A DNA stretch of 64,000 nucleotides, taken from Glaciihabitans sp. (GTDB lineage Bacteria; Actinomycetota; Actinomycetes; Actinomycetales; Microbacteriaceae). This document shows, piece after piece, positions 18,173 to 27,729 of this stretch; position 1 is the first letter of the stretch, and the number at the start of each line of letters is the position of its first letter. The notes below the pieces were generated by a model that was not told where the DNA came from, did no database searches, and saw only the letters and a program-made list of their open reading frames with translations. The stretch is taken from NCBI GenBank assembly GCA_025464095.1, contig JAODMF010000017.1, positions 17,287 to 81,286 on the forward strand, given 5' to 3'. The translations under genes were made by a program, and so were the position numbers.

Positions 18173-20044
18173 CTATTGCGGGCGGCGCGGCGCAATATGC
18201 GACGCGCGCTCCTCGTAGACGTGCAGCAGCGCGAGAGCGGACGTGAGAGATCGCGCGTAGATCGCGCCTCCGGTGGGGCCGGGGTGGATCTGGTCGGCGG
18301 CCAGCACGTCGATGTGCGATGCGATTGCCGACTTCCAGTCCGCCAGTTGAACGTTGGGATGCGCGTAGGCGAACTGCTCGAGGATCCTGTTCACACTCGG
18401 CGTCCAGGCGCGTGGGGCCTGCACGTTGACGACAATCATGTTTCGCCGGGGACCGACGATCGCGTAGACCGCCTCGAGGGTGTCACGCCCGATGTACCCG
18501 TTCGTGCCGAGACCGACCACAAGGGTGTGGCGCAGCTGGTTGCGGCGATCCAGTCGGTCGACGATCGCCGGCAGCGCGAACATCTGCCGCGACACGACCG
18601 CGTCGATCGCGATGCCGGGGAACGCCTGCTCCAGTTTCGGCGCGGCAGCGAGCATCACCGAGTCGCCAATCGCGAGGATGCTGTGCCCCGATGTTCGCCC
18701 GCTGGGCACTCCCGTCGTCTCGGTGGTCGCCCCGCCCGCCGCGGCGATGGCGGCCTGCCCGGCCGCGACGTAGTCCTCGGCGCTTCCGGCTTTCGGAGCG
18801 CGAAGGATGCCGGCGGTGCTGAAGCCGACGAGCGCCACCGCGACCGCGATTGCGGTGATGGATGCGGCGATCCGCAGCGTGCGCACGCGGCCCGGGCCGA
18901 ACCATCCCCGCATCGTCGCGCGGAATCCGACGCGCCGGATCGGCGTCTCGACAAAGCGGTAGGAGAACGTCGCCGCCGCAACGGTGATCGCGGCCGCGGC
19001 CGCGCCGAGCGTCCACTGCCCGAGCGGGCTGCCAGGCCAGAGCGGCAGCCACACGGTGAGGAGCACGAAGACCGGCCAGTGCCAGAGGTAGAGGCCGTAG
19101 GAGCGCTGCCCGATCCAGCGGAGCGGCGCAATATCGAGGGCGCGTCCGAGCGGCGAGCCGGGAACGGAGGCGCCAGCTATGGCGATGGCGGTCAGCACGG
19201 CCACAACGGCGAGTCCGCCCCGGTAGGTGCGCGCGTCATCCGATGGCAGCAGGATCGACAGCGCAACCAGGCTGGCCACCGCCAGGACTCCGGCGAGGGG
19301 CAGCAGGCGCCAGCGGCGACGTGGCCAGCCGAGCCGGGTGTCGGGCGCGCGCTCGAGGATCACGGCCAGCAGCGCGCCGATCGCGAGGCCGAACAGATGA
19401 GTATCGGTGCCGTAGTAAACGCGGGTCGTGGCGGCCGGCGTGAACAGCAGTGCCATCGCTGTGGCCGACGCGAGGGCAACCAGGAGCAGGACGAGGCCGC
19501 GCGTCCGGCGACGGGGAATGAGCGCGAGCAGCAGAAAGAGCAACGGCCAGACCAGGTAGAACTGCTCCTCCAGCGAAAGCGACCACAGGTTGCGGAAGAC
19601 CTCAGGGGTGGACTGGGCGAAGTAGTTGTTGCCGCCCGCGATTGCCAGCCAATTGCTGCTGAAGGTGAGCGCCCCGACCAGCTGGGTGCCCAGGCCGACC
19701 AGAACGTCGGAGCCGAGGAGAACCGCGATGCTGCAGCAGACGACGAGCAGCAGCGCGAGCGCGGGCAGGATTCGCCGGGCGCGACGGCGCCAGAAATTGA
19801 ACAGGCTGACCCGACCGGTCTCCTGACGCTCGCGCGACAGTAGCCCCGTGATGAGAAATCCGCTCAGCACGAAGAAAATGTCGACCCCGAGCGCGCCACC
19901 GGGCAATGCGCCGGGCGTCAGGTGGAACAGGATCACCGCCAGAACCGCAACCGCGCGCAGTCCATCCAAACCGGACAGCCGGGGTTGCCCTTCCGCGGGC
20001 GCCATTGCCGGTCGGAGGGTCACGTGCGATGCAGAATTCGTCAT
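18173..20044 (-). CDS. acyltransferase family 3 protein with SGNH domain
   Basis: The protein of about 623 residues has an N-terminal acyltransferase-3 membrane domain (RLSGLDGLRAVAVLAVILFHL, GVDIFFVLSGFLITGLL, LWSLSLEEQFYLVWPLL, LYLWHWPVF, with about 10-11 membrane segments) and a C-terminal extracytoplasmic SGNH hydrolase-like domain from about residue 440 (ILAIGDSVMLAAAP, GTNGYIG, and a D-x-x-H pair near ADQIHPGPTG). Such OafB/OatA-like fusions O-acylate surface sugars or peptidoglycan. The start at ATG 20044 is chosen; a TTG at 20083 would add 13 residues. It is divergent from truA. Confidence 0.88.
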   Translation of the reverse strand: MTNSASHVTLRPAMAPAEGQPRLSGLDGLRAVAVLAVILFHLTPGALPGGALGVDIFFVLSGFLITGLLSRERQETGRVSLFNFWRRRARRILPALALLLVVCCSIAVLLGSDVLVGLGTQLVGALTFSSNWLAIAGGNNYFAQSTPEVFRNLWSLSLEEQFYLVWPLLFLLLALIPRRRTRGLVLLLVALASATAMALLFTPAATTRVYYGTDTHLFGLAIGALLAVILERAPDTRLGWPRRRWRLLPLAGVLAVASLVALSILLPSDDARTYRGGLAVVAVLTAIAIAGASVPGSPLGRALDIAPLRWIGQRSYGLYLWHWPVFVLLTVWLPLWPGSPLGQWTLGAAAAAITVAAATFSYRFVETPIRRVGFRATMRGWFGPGRVRTLRIAASITAIAVAVALVGFSTAGILRAPKAGSAEDYVAAGQAAIAAAGGATTETTGVPSGRTSGHSILAIGDSVMLAAAPKLEQAFPGIAIDAVVSRQMFALPAIVDRLDRRNQLRHTLVVGLGTNGYIGRDTLEAVYAIVGPRRNMIVVNVQAPRAWTPSVNRILEQFAYAHPNVQLADWKSAIASHIDVLAADQIHPGPTGGAIYARSLTSALALLHVYEERASHIAPRRPQ

Positions 20045-20109
20045 GACCACTTCGAGCCTCCACCAGTGGGCAGCATTGGTCAACTCGCGTCGAAGGAATT
20101 GGCGGCAAA

Positions 20110-20115
20110 TAGAAT
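20110..20115 (+). promoter_or_regulatory. -10 box of truA, leaderless layout
   Basis: TAGAAT ends seven bases before GTG 20123, which would make the mRNA begin at the start codon itself. The ATG at 20114 lies inside this box and so cannot be the start if the box is real. Confidence 0.5.
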
Positions 20116-20122
20116 GGTCGCC

Positions 20123-21028
20123 GTGGAGAGCGAGCTGACCCGGTTGCGCATCGATCTTGCGTACGACGGATCAGGCTTCACGGGCTGGAGCAAGCAACCC
20201 GGACTGCGCACGGTGCAGGGTGAACTGGAGGCCGCGCTCGCGACGATCTTCTCCAAGTACCCACCCGTTCCCACCCTGACCGTTGCCGGACGAACGGATG
20301 CCGGGGTCCACTCGGCCGGCCAGGTCGCCCACGTCGACCTCACGGCTGCCCAGTTCGCGAGCCTCGACTCGCACCGCAGGGGCAAGGGGCGCGGCGCACG
20401 CGTCGAGATCGGCGACAAGCTGGCACGCAAGCTGAACGGCCTCGCCGGGGCGAAGCAGGACATCCGCGTGAACCGCGTCGCCGTCGCGCCGCCCGGGTTC
20501 GACGCGCGGTTCTCGGCCAATTTTCGCCGCTACGCCTACCGCATCGCCGACCCGTTGGCCGCGCACGATCCGATTCGCCGCAATGACACCCTCTGGTACC
20601 CGGCGGCGCTGGATGTCGGCGCCATGAACCACGCGGCGATCTCGATCGTCGGCCTGCACGACTTCGCTGCCTACTGCAAGCCGCGCGAGGGGGCGACGAC
20701 CATCCGCACGCTGGAGGAATTCGCCTGGGAGCGCGAGCCGGACGGCGTGCTCGTCGCGCGGCTGCGGGCTGACGCTTTCTGCCACAGCATGGTGCGCGCC
20801 CTCGTCGGCGCGACCGTGGCCGTGGGGGAGGGCAAGCTGCCCGCGGACCGCGTGGCCGGCATCCTCGCGAACGGCCAGCGCACGAGCGAGTTCAAGGTGA
20901 TGCCGGCGAAAGGTCTCTCGCTGCTCGAGGTGGGTTACCCGGCGGATGAAGACCTGGCTGCCCGGGCCGAGCAAACCCGCGCACGGCGTGACGCCGCCCA
21001 AATTGACCGCGACGGCGCAGCCGACTAA
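20123..21028 (+). CDS. truA: tRNA pseudouridine(38-40) synthase
   Basis: TruA modifies uridines 38-40 in the anticodon stem-loop. The catalytic aspartate is Asp59 in AGRTDAGVHS; the RLRIDLAYDGSGFTGWSKQP N-terminus, FSANFRRYAYRI and DAFCHSMVRALVGATV motifs confirm the family. I choose GTG 20123 because of the -10 box spacing; ATG 20114 gives three more residues. At about 301 residues the size is normal, with an Arg/Ala-rich tail. In actinobacteria truA lies between rplQ and rplM; here the DNA-repair and acyltransferase genes are inserted between rplQ and truA. Confidence 0.93.
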   Translation: MESELTRLRIDLAYDGSGFTGWSKQPGLRTVQGELEAALATIFSKYPPVPTLTVAGRTDAGVHSAGQVAHVDLTAAQFASLDSHRRGKGRGARVEIGDKLARKLNGLAGAKQDIRVNRVAVAPPGFDARFSANFRRYAYRIADPLAAHDPIRRNDTLWYPAALDVGAMNHAAISIVGLHDFAAYCKPREGATTIRTLEEFAWEREPDGVLVARLRADAFCHSMVRALVGATVAVGEGKLPADRVAGILANGQRTSEFKVMPAKGLSLLEVGYPADEDLAARAEQTRARRDAAQIDRDGAAD

Positions 21029-21091
21029 TGTAGACCCTTGGTGTCTTTGCTCATGCAGCAGGATGCCCGAACTTGAGCCCTCCACCGGCAT

Positions 21092-21109
21092 CGTTTCTCA
21101 TCAGAAACG
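21092..21109 (+). other. small hairpin in the rplM leader
   Basis: CGTTTC and GAAACG pair around TCATCA in the 134-base leader of rplM-rpsI. It could be a control hairpin; the evidence is only the inverted repeat. Confidence 0.35.
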
Positions 21110-21162
21110 TCCACGGAGCGGGATTCACGAACACCTCATTTCGATTAGAAAGCAGTACAGCT

Positions 21163-21609
21163 GTGACTCGTACGTTCTCGCCCACACCCGCTGATGTCCA
21201 GCGCGACTGGGTCATCATCGACGCAACCGACATCGTTCTCGGTCGTCTCGCCAGCCACGCCGCAACGCTCCTGCGCGGCAAGCACAAGGCCACCTTTGCT
21301 CCGCACATGGACATGGGCGACTTCGTCATCATCATCAACGCAGAGAAGATCGCCCTCACCGGCTCGAAGCTCGTGCAGAAGAAGGCATACCGCCACTCCG
21401 GTTACCCGGGCGGCCTGAGCGCTACAACCTACGCCGAGATGCTGGAGAAGCACCCGACCCGCGCGGTCGAGAAGGCCGTTCGCGGAATGCTTCCGAAGAA
21501 CTCGATCGGTCGCGCCCAGCTCACGAAGCTCAAGGTCTACGCGGGCCCCGAGCACCCTCACGCTGCGCAGCAGCCGAAGCAGTACACCCTTTCCCAGGTC
21601 GCTCAGTAA
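21163..21609 (+). CDS. rplM: 50S ribosomal protein L13
   Basis: The GTG at 21163 gives 148 residues, the standard L13 length: [30 protein letters not shown], then [25 protein letters not shown] and the [31 protein letters not shown] end. A longer in-frame start would add about 30 foreign residues. It is the first gene of the rplM-rpsI pair. Confidence 0.97.
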   Translation: MTRTFSPTPADVQRDWVIIDATDIVLGRLASHAATLLRGKHKATFAPHMDMGDFVIIINAEKIALTGSKLVQKKAYRHSGYPGGLSATTYAEMLEKHPTRAVEKAVRGMLPKNSIGRAQLTKLKVYAGPEHPHAAQQPKQYTLSQVAQ

Positions 21610-21645
21610 CACCGGCCCGCAGACATTAATAAGGATTTGACGACA

Positions 21646-22131
21646 GTGGCGAAGATCGAAGACATCATCGACGAGGCTCCCGAGAGCTTCACGACCGAAA
21701 CCCCGGCAACCGAAGCGCCCAAGGCGCCCCGTGCCATCCTCAACGTCCCCGGCGCAGCCGTGGGACGCCGCAAGGAGGCAATTGCCCGCGTTCGCATCAT
21801 CCCCGGCGGAGACGTGTTCACCGTCAACGGGCGCGAACTCAACGAGTACTTCCCGAACAAGCTGCACCAGCAGCTCATCAATGACCCGTTCAAGGTTCTC
21901 GACCTGCTCGGCGCCTACAGCGTGATCGCCAAGATCACCGGTGGTGGCCCTTCCGGCCAGGCCGGCGCGTTGCGCCTCGCGATCGCTCGCTCGCTGAACG
22001 AGATCGACCGTGAGAACAACCGTGCCGCTCTGAAGAAGGCTGGCTTCCTCACTCGTGACGCTCGCGTCATCGAGCGCAAGAAGGCCGGTCTCAAGAAGGC
22101 CCGCAAGGCGTCGCAGTTCTCGAAGCGCTAA
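21646..22131 (+). CDS. rpsI: 30S ribosomal protein S9
   Basis: The S9 core ([51 protein letters not shown]) and the C-terminal [17 protein letters not shown] that touches the P-site tRNA are complete. About 35 acidic, Ala/Pro-rich residues precede the core, giving 161 residues. GTG 21646 is chosen because AAGGA lies ten bases before it; a TTG at 21637 is too close to that site. It follows rplM by 36 bases. Confidence 0.96.
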   Translation: MAKIEDIIDEAPESFTTETPATEAPKAPRAILNVPGAAVGRRKEAIARVRIIPGGDVFTVNGRELNEYFPNKLHQQLINDPFKVLDLLGAYSVIAKITGGGPSGQAGALRLAIARSLNEIDRENNRAALKKAGFLTRDARVIERKKAGLKKARKASQFSKR

Positions 22132-22155
22132 TCCGCGCTGCGTAGCGACGCACCC

Positions 22156-23517
22156 ATGCCTCGCCTTTTCGGCACGGACGGCGTTCGCGGCCTCGCGAAC
22201 GCCGACCTCACCGTCGAGCTCGCCCTCGGGCTTGCCCAGGCGGCTGCCGTCGTACTCGGCAAGGGGCGGGTGGCCGATGGCCGTCGGGCCTCCGGGCGCA
22301 GGCCGATTGCCGTGGTCGCGCGCGACCCGCGAATTTCGGGGGAGTTCCTTTCCGCCGCGGTGGCATCCGGGCTGGCCAGTTCGGGAGTGGATGTCTACGA
22401 CGCCGGAGTAATTCCCACGCCCGCGGTCGCCTTCCTCGTCGACGACTTCCGGGCCGACCTCGGGGTCATGATCTCGGCGTCGCACAACCCGGCGCCCGAC
22501 AACGGCATCAAGTTCTTCGCAACCGGCGGCACCAAGCTGCCCGATGAGGTCGAAGACCGCATCGAGGCCGCGCTCGCCCAGACTAAGCTCGCGCCGCGGG
22601 GCGGCGATGTCGGGCGCATCCGCCGGTTCGCGGATGCCGAAGACCGCTACATAGTGCACCTCCTCGGCACGCTTCCCGGTCGGCTCGACGGGATTCACGT
22701 GGTCCTCGACTGCGCGAATGGCGCAGCGGCGGGAGTATCGCCGGAGGCGTTCACCGTTGCCGGCGCCCAGGTCACCGTCATCGGCGCGGACCCGGACGGG
22801 CTGAACATCAATGACGGCGTCGGATCGACGCATCTCGACAACCTCGCGCGCGCAGTGCTCGAGCACGGCGCCGATGTCGGCATCGCGCACGACGGCGATG
22901 CGGATCGCTGCCTCGCCGTGGATGCCAATGGCAAGGTCGTCGACGGCGACCAGATCATGGCGATCCTCGCCGTTGCGATGGCGGAGCGCGGCGCTCTCGC
23001 CAACCGCACCCTCGTCGCGACAGTGATGAGCAACCTCGGTCTCAAGCGCGCCATGCGCGCGCACGACATCACCGTCGTGGAGACCCGCGTCGGCGACCGC
23101 TACGTTCTTGAGGAACTCACCGAGCACGGCCACTCCCTCGGCGGTGAGCAGTCTGGTCACGTCATCATGACCGAGCACGCGACGACCGGTGACGGCATCC
23201 TCACCGGACTGCACCTGGTGGCAGAGATGGCCAGGACCGGCAGGTCGCTCGCAGAACTCGCGAGCGTCATGACCGTCTATCCGCAGGTGCTGGTCAACGT
23301 GCGCGGTGTCGACCACCACGCCCTGGACAGCGACCAGGATGTCGCGGCAGCGATCGCCGCGGCGGAAGCGGAACTGGGCGACTCCGGTCGCGTTCTGCTG
23401 CGGCCATCCGGCACCGAGCCGATGGTGCGCGTCATGGTCGAGGCAGAGGACCAGCCGACGGCCGACCGCATCGCCCACGAACTGGCCGAAGTGGTGCGCG
23501 CGCGTCTCGCGTCCTGA
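22156..23517 (+). CDS. glmM: phosphoglucosamine mutase
   Basis: GlmM converts glucosamine-6-phosphate to glucosamine-1-phosphate for peptidoglycan and cell-wall sugars. The phosphorylated Ser109 lies in [17 protein letters not shown], the metal loop is HDGDADRC, the sugar loop is GEQSGH, and the phosphate loop is [14 protein letters not shown]. The 453-residue length is normal. It follows rpsI by 24 bases, the conserved actinobacterial order; glmS, which makes its substrate, lies 4 kb downstream. Confidence 0.97.
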   Translation: MPRLFGTDGVRGLANADLTVELALGLAQAAAVVLGKGRVADGRRASGRRPIAVVARDPRISGEFLSAAVASGLASSGVDVYDAGVIPTPAVAFLVDDFRADLGVMISASHNPAPDNGIKFFATGGTKLPDEVEDRIEAALAQTKLAPRGGDVGRIRRFADAEDRYIVHLLGTLPGRLDGIHVVLDCANGAAAGVSPEAFTVAGAQVTVIGADPDGLNINDGVGSTHLDNLARAVLEHGADVGIAHDGDADRCLAVDANGKVVDGDQIMAILAVAMAERGALANRTLVATVMSNLGLKRAMRAHDITVVETRVGDRYVLEELTEHGHSLGGEQSGHVIMTEHATTGDGILTGLHLVAEMARTGRSLAELASVMTVYPQVLVNVRGVDHHALDSDQDVAAAIAAAEAELGDSGRVLLRPSGTEPMVRVMVEAEDQPTADRIAHELAEVVRARLAS

Positions 23518-23630
23518 GTGCCGCCCTGGCTTACTCTCGATACACGCCCGGCAAAACCGAGCAAGAGGTGCTCAGGCGTGTGCTTTGGCCGAGGTGGCAG
23601 GCTCGCTGAAGCGAAAGGTAGAGGAACCCG

Positions 23631-23984
23631 ATGAGCATCTACGAGCAGATCGGCGGCCAGGCGGTCGTCAAGACAGCGGTCACGCTGTTTTATCAGCGCG
23701 TGGTCACCGACCCGCTGCTGGGCAAGTGGTTCGTCGGGGTCGACCTGTCCGCCCTCCGCGCCCACCAGCGCGCCTTTCTCGCCGCGGCGCTCGACGGTCC
23801 GAATGTCTACGCCGGGCGCGACCTGGGCGAAGCGCACGCGGGGATGCACATCCCCGACGAGGCGTTCACCAGGTTGATCGAGCACCTGCTGACCGCGCTC
23901 GCCGATCTCGAGGTGGACCCGCAGGCCATCGCGGCCGTCGAGCAGAAGCTCGAGGCCCTGCGCTCGGTGATCGTCACCGCCTAA
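23631..23984 (+). CDS. glbN: truncated haemoglobin, group I
   Basis: The 117-residue protein has the short 2-on-2 globin layout. MSIYEQIGGQAVVKTAVTLFYQRVVTDPLLGKWF is the A-to-C helix region and LGEAHAGMHIPDEAFTRLIEHLLTAL carries the proximal histidine region. Group I globins bind O2 and NO and are linked to NO detoxification in related bacteria. GAGGAA lies before the ATG. The 3' end overlaps the convergent regulator gene by four bases. Confidence 0.9.
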   Translation: MSIYEQIGGQAVVKTAVTLFYQRVVTDPLLGKWFVGVDLSALRAHQRAFLAAALDGPNVYAGRDLGEAHAGMHIPDEAFTRLIEHLLTALADLEVDPQAIAAVEQKLEALRSVIVTA

Positions 23985-26620
23985 CGCCCGGGCAGCTCGT
24001 TCCGGCCGCGAATGCCGAGTTTGCCGTACGCCGCCTGCAGGTGGTTGTTCACCGTGCGCGGCGACAGGTACAGCTTTTCTGCGATCTGAATGCTGGTCAG
24101 CCCCTGCGCGGCTAGTGCGGCGATTTCGCGCTCCCGCCGGGTCAGCGGCTCGATGTTCTCCGAGAACTGCAGGAGCGGTGTGGACGCGCCCTCGCACTGC
24201 GCGGCGAGGCCGTCGGCGTGCGTCTGCAGCGCAACGGCTTCCCGGCCGAGATCCGCGCGTCGTGAGGCGCTCGCCGCCGACGCGAAGCACTCGGCGGCAA
24301 ACAGCAGGTTTTCCGATTCTTCCCAGCGCTCGCCCGCGGCGATAAGTGCAGCCCGATCGCCGGACGCCTCCGCAGCCGCGTGGATCGCCCGTGAGTGGAT
24401 CAGGCGGTTGGTCGTCCTGGCGGCGATCGCCTGGAGAGGCGGAGACGCGATCGCCGCGCCGCCCAGCCGTGACGCCGCGTGCAGCAGCAGGGAGGCCATG
24501 AGCAGGTGTCCCCGTTCCTCGACGTGCTGGGCACGGGCGACCAGCCTTCGGGTCGCGCCATCCTGGTCACCACCCACCGCCGCGACCCACTGCGCGGCGA
24601 GGAAACCCGGAGAGTTATCGGCGAGGAACTCCTCCGACAGCTCGGCGACCTGGGCCGCCGCCTCGTCGATGCGGCCCTGCCAGGCAAGCGCGATCACGAG
24701 CAGGGCCTTGGCCTGGTCGCGATAGGCGATCGGACCGCGGGCCTGCGCGCCGGAGATGACGTCGCGGAACCAGCGGATCGAGGTCTCAAGGCGGCCGAGC
24801 CCGAGATAACAGCGGCCCATCACCAGCTCGTTGTACCGAACCGCCAGCTCGTCTTCGTGCTCCATCCCGTCGTGCAGCGACGTGAGCGTCAGGGCTCGCG
24901 CCTCCGCCGATTCGCCCGCCTCGAGCAGCACCGTCTCCAGCACCATTTGCGCGCGCCTCAGTGCGAACGCCGGTCGGATCTCGGATGTTGCGTAGGCGAC
25001 GGCAGCCCGCGCAGCCGTGGTCGCCTCCTCGACGCGCCCGAGTGCGGCCAGTGGCAGGGCGGTCGACAGCGCGAGGATGCCCCGCTGCGCGCGCTCCGAG
25101 TCCGTGGCGGGCATGGCCGACTCGAGCTCCTGGGAGGCGAGCATGGCCTCTTCGATGTTGAGCAGGAGCACGGCACGAGCGAGCGCGAGCGAACGGGCGA
25201 GGCCGGGATGCCGCAGCGTCACCGCATCAAGCACCGAGATCCCGCGCCGGTTGCCCGACATCTCCCCCGCGTAGCTGCTCGCAATGCTCGCGGCAATGAG
25301 GCCGGTGAGCGCCTCGGTGGTCGGATGCGCCCTGTCCTCCTCGGCGGCGCGCTCGAGGAGCGCGACGGCTTCGGCGTTGTGCCCGAGGATCCACATCGCT
25401 TCGCCCTGCAGCAGCAGCATCTCCGCGGCGGGTGCGCCCGCCGTGATGGCCGCAGCGGCCAGGCGCGCCACCGCATTCTGGTCCTGGGCCAGGAGGGCAA
25501 GGTGGGCCGCCCGCGCGAGGATCGCCGGACCACTCGGCTGACCGGCATCCAGTCGCCAGGTGACGACGCGTAGTTCGTCCTGCGGGGTCATCTCGCGGGA
25601 CGAGACGATGTCGGCCTGGCTGAGCAGTACCTGGATGATGCGCAATCGCGAGAGCCCGGACCGCACTGCAGCGACGTATTGCGGGTGGGCGAGGTTGAGG
25701 ACGACGCGTCCGGCGATTTCGTCCACGCTCACGAGACCGGCGGCTTCGAGGGCGATGAGGCGGTCGGGCGAGTGTGTGTCGCCGAATTCGTCGAGCGTCA
25801 GCGGCTGGCAGACGGCCAGGCGCTCGATGATGGCGAGGTCGGCGGCGTCGAGGTGGCGTAGCCGGGAACGGATCAGGTCGTGCAGCGCCGGGGTCCCGAT
25901 AGGGTCGCCGTTCAACTGCCAGACGCCCTCGTTCTCGGTGAACTGGCCGGCATCTACCGCCCCGATGACGAGTTCGCGCAGATAGAGCGGGTTGCCGCTC
26001 GCGGCGCGGTAGAGCTCGACGACCGAGCGGTGCGCGACGCGCGCGCCCAGCACTTCGGCGAGCACCGCCTCGAATTCCTCCGTCGTCAGCGGCGGAACAT
26101 CGATGCGTACGGCGGTGTCGCTCGTCCACATCGAGAGGATGGCGTCGGGGAGCGGCTCGCCGCTGCGCACCGTCGCGATCAGCCGCACCGCGCCCGCACC
26201 GATCAGCTGGGTGACGACCGCGAGCGACAGCGGATCGAGAAGTACGAGATCGTCGATGACGAAAACGGTCGTTCGTCCGCCCGACATGTGGTCGACGGCG
26301 CGTCGCACCAGGTCGAACAGGGCGACCGGGTCGTGCACGACGGCGTCGACGTCGAGGGTCTCGCCGGCGAGCGCGGGGGCGAGCGCGCCCAGAGGAATCG
26401 ATGCGACGGTCTCGCTCGCGGTGATCGGGACGACCATCCAGTTATCCCCGGAAAGCAGTGCGTTCGCCTCGCTCGCGAGACGGGTCTTGCCGACCCCGGA
26501 CTGTCCGGCGAGGATGACGACATTGGCGGTTCCGGAGCGCAGGGCCGTCAGCATCCGTTCGAGGAGCTGGTGCCGACCGACGAGAGGCCACTGCTGGCGC
26601 AGGCCAGTCTCAACTTGCAT
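23981..26620 (-). CDS. large LuxR-family transcriptional regulator with AAA ATPase domain (LAL type)
   Basis: The 879-residue protein has an N-terminal ATPase (Walker A GQSGVGKT at residues 39-46, Walker B VFVIDDLVLLD), a long helical repeat middle part of TPR-like type rich in Ala and Glu, and a C-terminal LuxR helix-turn-helix (EPLTRREREIAALAAQGLTSIQIAEKLYLSPRTVNNHL). LAL regulators activate genes after binding a small inducer, but the target is unknown. It is transcribed alone, toward glbN. Confidence 0.88.
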   Translation of the reverse strand: MQVETGLRQQWPLVGRHQLLERMLTALRSGTANVVILAGQSGVGKTRLASEANALLSGDNWMVVPITASETVASIPLGALAPALAGETLDVDAVVHDPVALFDLVRRAVDHMSGGRTTVFVIDDLVLLDPLSLAVVTQLIGAGAVRLIATVRSGEPLPDAILSMWTSDTAVRIDVPPLTTEEFEAVLAEVLGARVAHRSVVELYRAASGNPLYLRELVIGAVDAGQFTENEGVWQLNGDPIGTPALHDLIRSRLRHLDAADLAIIERLAVCQPLTLDEFGDTHSPDRLIALEAAGLVSVDEIAGRVVLNLAHPQYVAAVRSGLSRLRIIQVLLSQADIVSSREMTPQDELRVVTWRLDAGQPSGPAILARAAHLALLAQDQNAVARLAAAAITAGAPAAEMLLLQGEAMWILGHNAEAVALLERAAEEDRAHPTTEALTGLIAASIASSYAGEMSGNRRGISVLDAVTLRHPGLARSLALARAVLLLNIEEAMLASQELESAMPATDSERAQRGILALSTALPLAALGRVEEATTAARAAVAYATSEIRPAFALRRAQMVLETVLLEAGESAEARALTLTSLHDGMEHEDELAVRYNELVMGRCYLGLGRLETSIRWFRDVISGAQARGPIAYRDQAKALLVIALAWQGRIDEAAAQVAELSEEFLADNSPGFLAAQWVAAVGGDQDGATRRLVARAQHVEERGHLLMASLLLHAASRLGGAAIASPPLQAIAARTTNRLIHSRAIHAAAEASGDRAALIAAGERWEESENLLFAAECFASAASASRRADLGREAVALQTHADGLAAQCEGASTPLLQFSENIEPLTRREREIAALAAQGLTSIQIAEKLYLSPRTVNNHLQAAYGKLGIRGRNELPGR

Positions 26621-26699
26621 CGGTCTGAGCTCGCATGCCGTGGCGCCTCCAATCCTGAAGGGAGCCTACCGAAGTGAGGACGATTCGGGTCGGGCGATT

Positions 26700-27650
26700 C
26701 TAGATTTTACGAAGCAAGACGCTGGAAACCGTGTGGTCGGCACTCTTGCGCAGCACGAGGGATGCCCGCGCACGCGTGGGCAGGATGTTCTGCACCAGGT
26801 TGGGCTCGTTGATCCCCGCCCAAATGATCGTCGCTCGTTCGATCGCCTCCGGCTCGGTGAGGCTCGCAAAGCGGTGAAAGTACGACTGTGGATTGGTGAA
26901 TGCGCCGCGCTGCAGGGAGAGAAAGCGTTCGACGTACCAGTTGCGAATGTCGCTGGTTCGGGCGTCCACGTAGATGGTGAAGTCGAACAGGTCGCTCACC
27001 GCCAGGCGCGCGCCGGGCGCGGGCGGCTGAAGCACGTTGAGGCCCTCGACGATCAGCACGTCGGGGGAGCGGACCACCACTTCGGCGTCGGGCACGATGT
27101 CATAGCTCAGGTGCGAGTAGAACGGTGCGCGCACCTCTGTGGCGCCGCTCTTCACCTTGCTCACGAAGCGCAGCAGCGCTCGCCGGTCGTAGCTCTCCGG
27201 AAAGCCCTTGCGCTGCATGAGGCCCCGGCGCTCGAGCTCGGCGTTCGGCAGGAGAAAGCCGTCGGTCGTGATCAGTTCGACCCTGGGGGTGTCATCCCAG
27301 CGCGCCAGCAGCTCGCGCAACAGTCGTGCGATCGTGGACTTACCGACGGCGACCGATCCGGCAACGCCGATAACGAACGGGGTCGTCGGCACGCGCTGCT
27401 CGCCCAGAAAGTCGCTGGTCGATCGCTGCAGTGCCCGTGCCCCGGCCACGTAGAGGTTGAGCAACCTGCTCAGCGGCAGGTAGACGTCACTGACCTCGCG
27501 AAGGTCGAGCAGGTCGCCGAGTCCCCGCAGCTGCAACAGTTCGAGCTCGGTGAGCGGCAGCTGCGTGGTCGGCGCGAGCTCCGCCCAGACGCGCCTGTCG
27601 ATCTCGACGAAAGGAGACGTCTGGCCCGCACCTGCTGAAGAGTCGGCCAT
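26700..27650 (-). CDS. coaA: type I pantothenate kinase
   Basis: CoaA phosphorylates pantothenate in the first step of coenzyme A synthesis. The P-loop [12 protein letters not shown] is at residues 95-106, followed by [23 protein letters not shown] and the YYVDA-like [24 protein letters not shown] 27650 gives 316 residues, the usual size; a frame open further upstream would overlap the glmS promoter and is unlikely. It is divergent from glmS with only 79 bases between. Confidence 0.95.
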   Translation of the reverse strand: MADSSAGAGQTSPFVEIDRRVWAELAPTTQLPLTELELLQLRGLGDLLDLREVSDVYLPLSRLLNLYVAGARALQRSTSDFLGEQRVPTTPFVIGVAGSVAVGKSTIARLLRELLARWDDTPRVELITTDGFLLPNAELERRGLMQRKGFPESYDRRALLRFVSKVKSGATEVRAPFYSHLSYDIVPDAEVVVRSPDVLIVEGLNVLQPPAPGARLAVSDLFDFTIYVDARTSDIRNWYVERFLSLQRGAFTNPQSYFHRFASLTEPEAIERATIIWAGINEPNLVQNILPTRARASLVLRKSADHTVSSVLLRKI

Positions 27651-27658
27651 CGCGTACA

Positions 27659-27664
27659 ACGTTA
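27659..27664 (-). promoter_or_regulatory. -10 box of coaA
   Basis: Read on the minus strand, TAACGT stands eight bases before the coaA ATG, close to the leaderless spacing seen at other genes in this window. Confidence 0.4.
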
Positions 27665-27716
27665 CCGGCTGTGCTGGTGCGGGCCCGCGCATCCGGTGCC
27701 GCAGATCACCTCGAAC

Positions 27717-27722
27717 TAGAAT
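27717..27722 (+). promoter_or_regulatory. -10 box of glmS, leaderless layout
   Basis: TAGAAT ends seven bases before ATG 27730, and there is no ribosome site. Transcription would start at the A of the start codon. This one promoter may drive the whole operon down to tsaD. Confidence 0.6.
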
Positions 27723-27729
27723 TGCCCGC

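Noticed and set aside
16955..19843. 962-residue open frame on the plus strand
   Set aside because: It lies opposite the ligase and acyltransferase genes, which have clear motifs. The long frame is a by-product of high GC.
21145..23478. 777-residue open frame on the minus strand
   Set aside because: It is antisense to rplM, rpsI and glmM and has no family signature.
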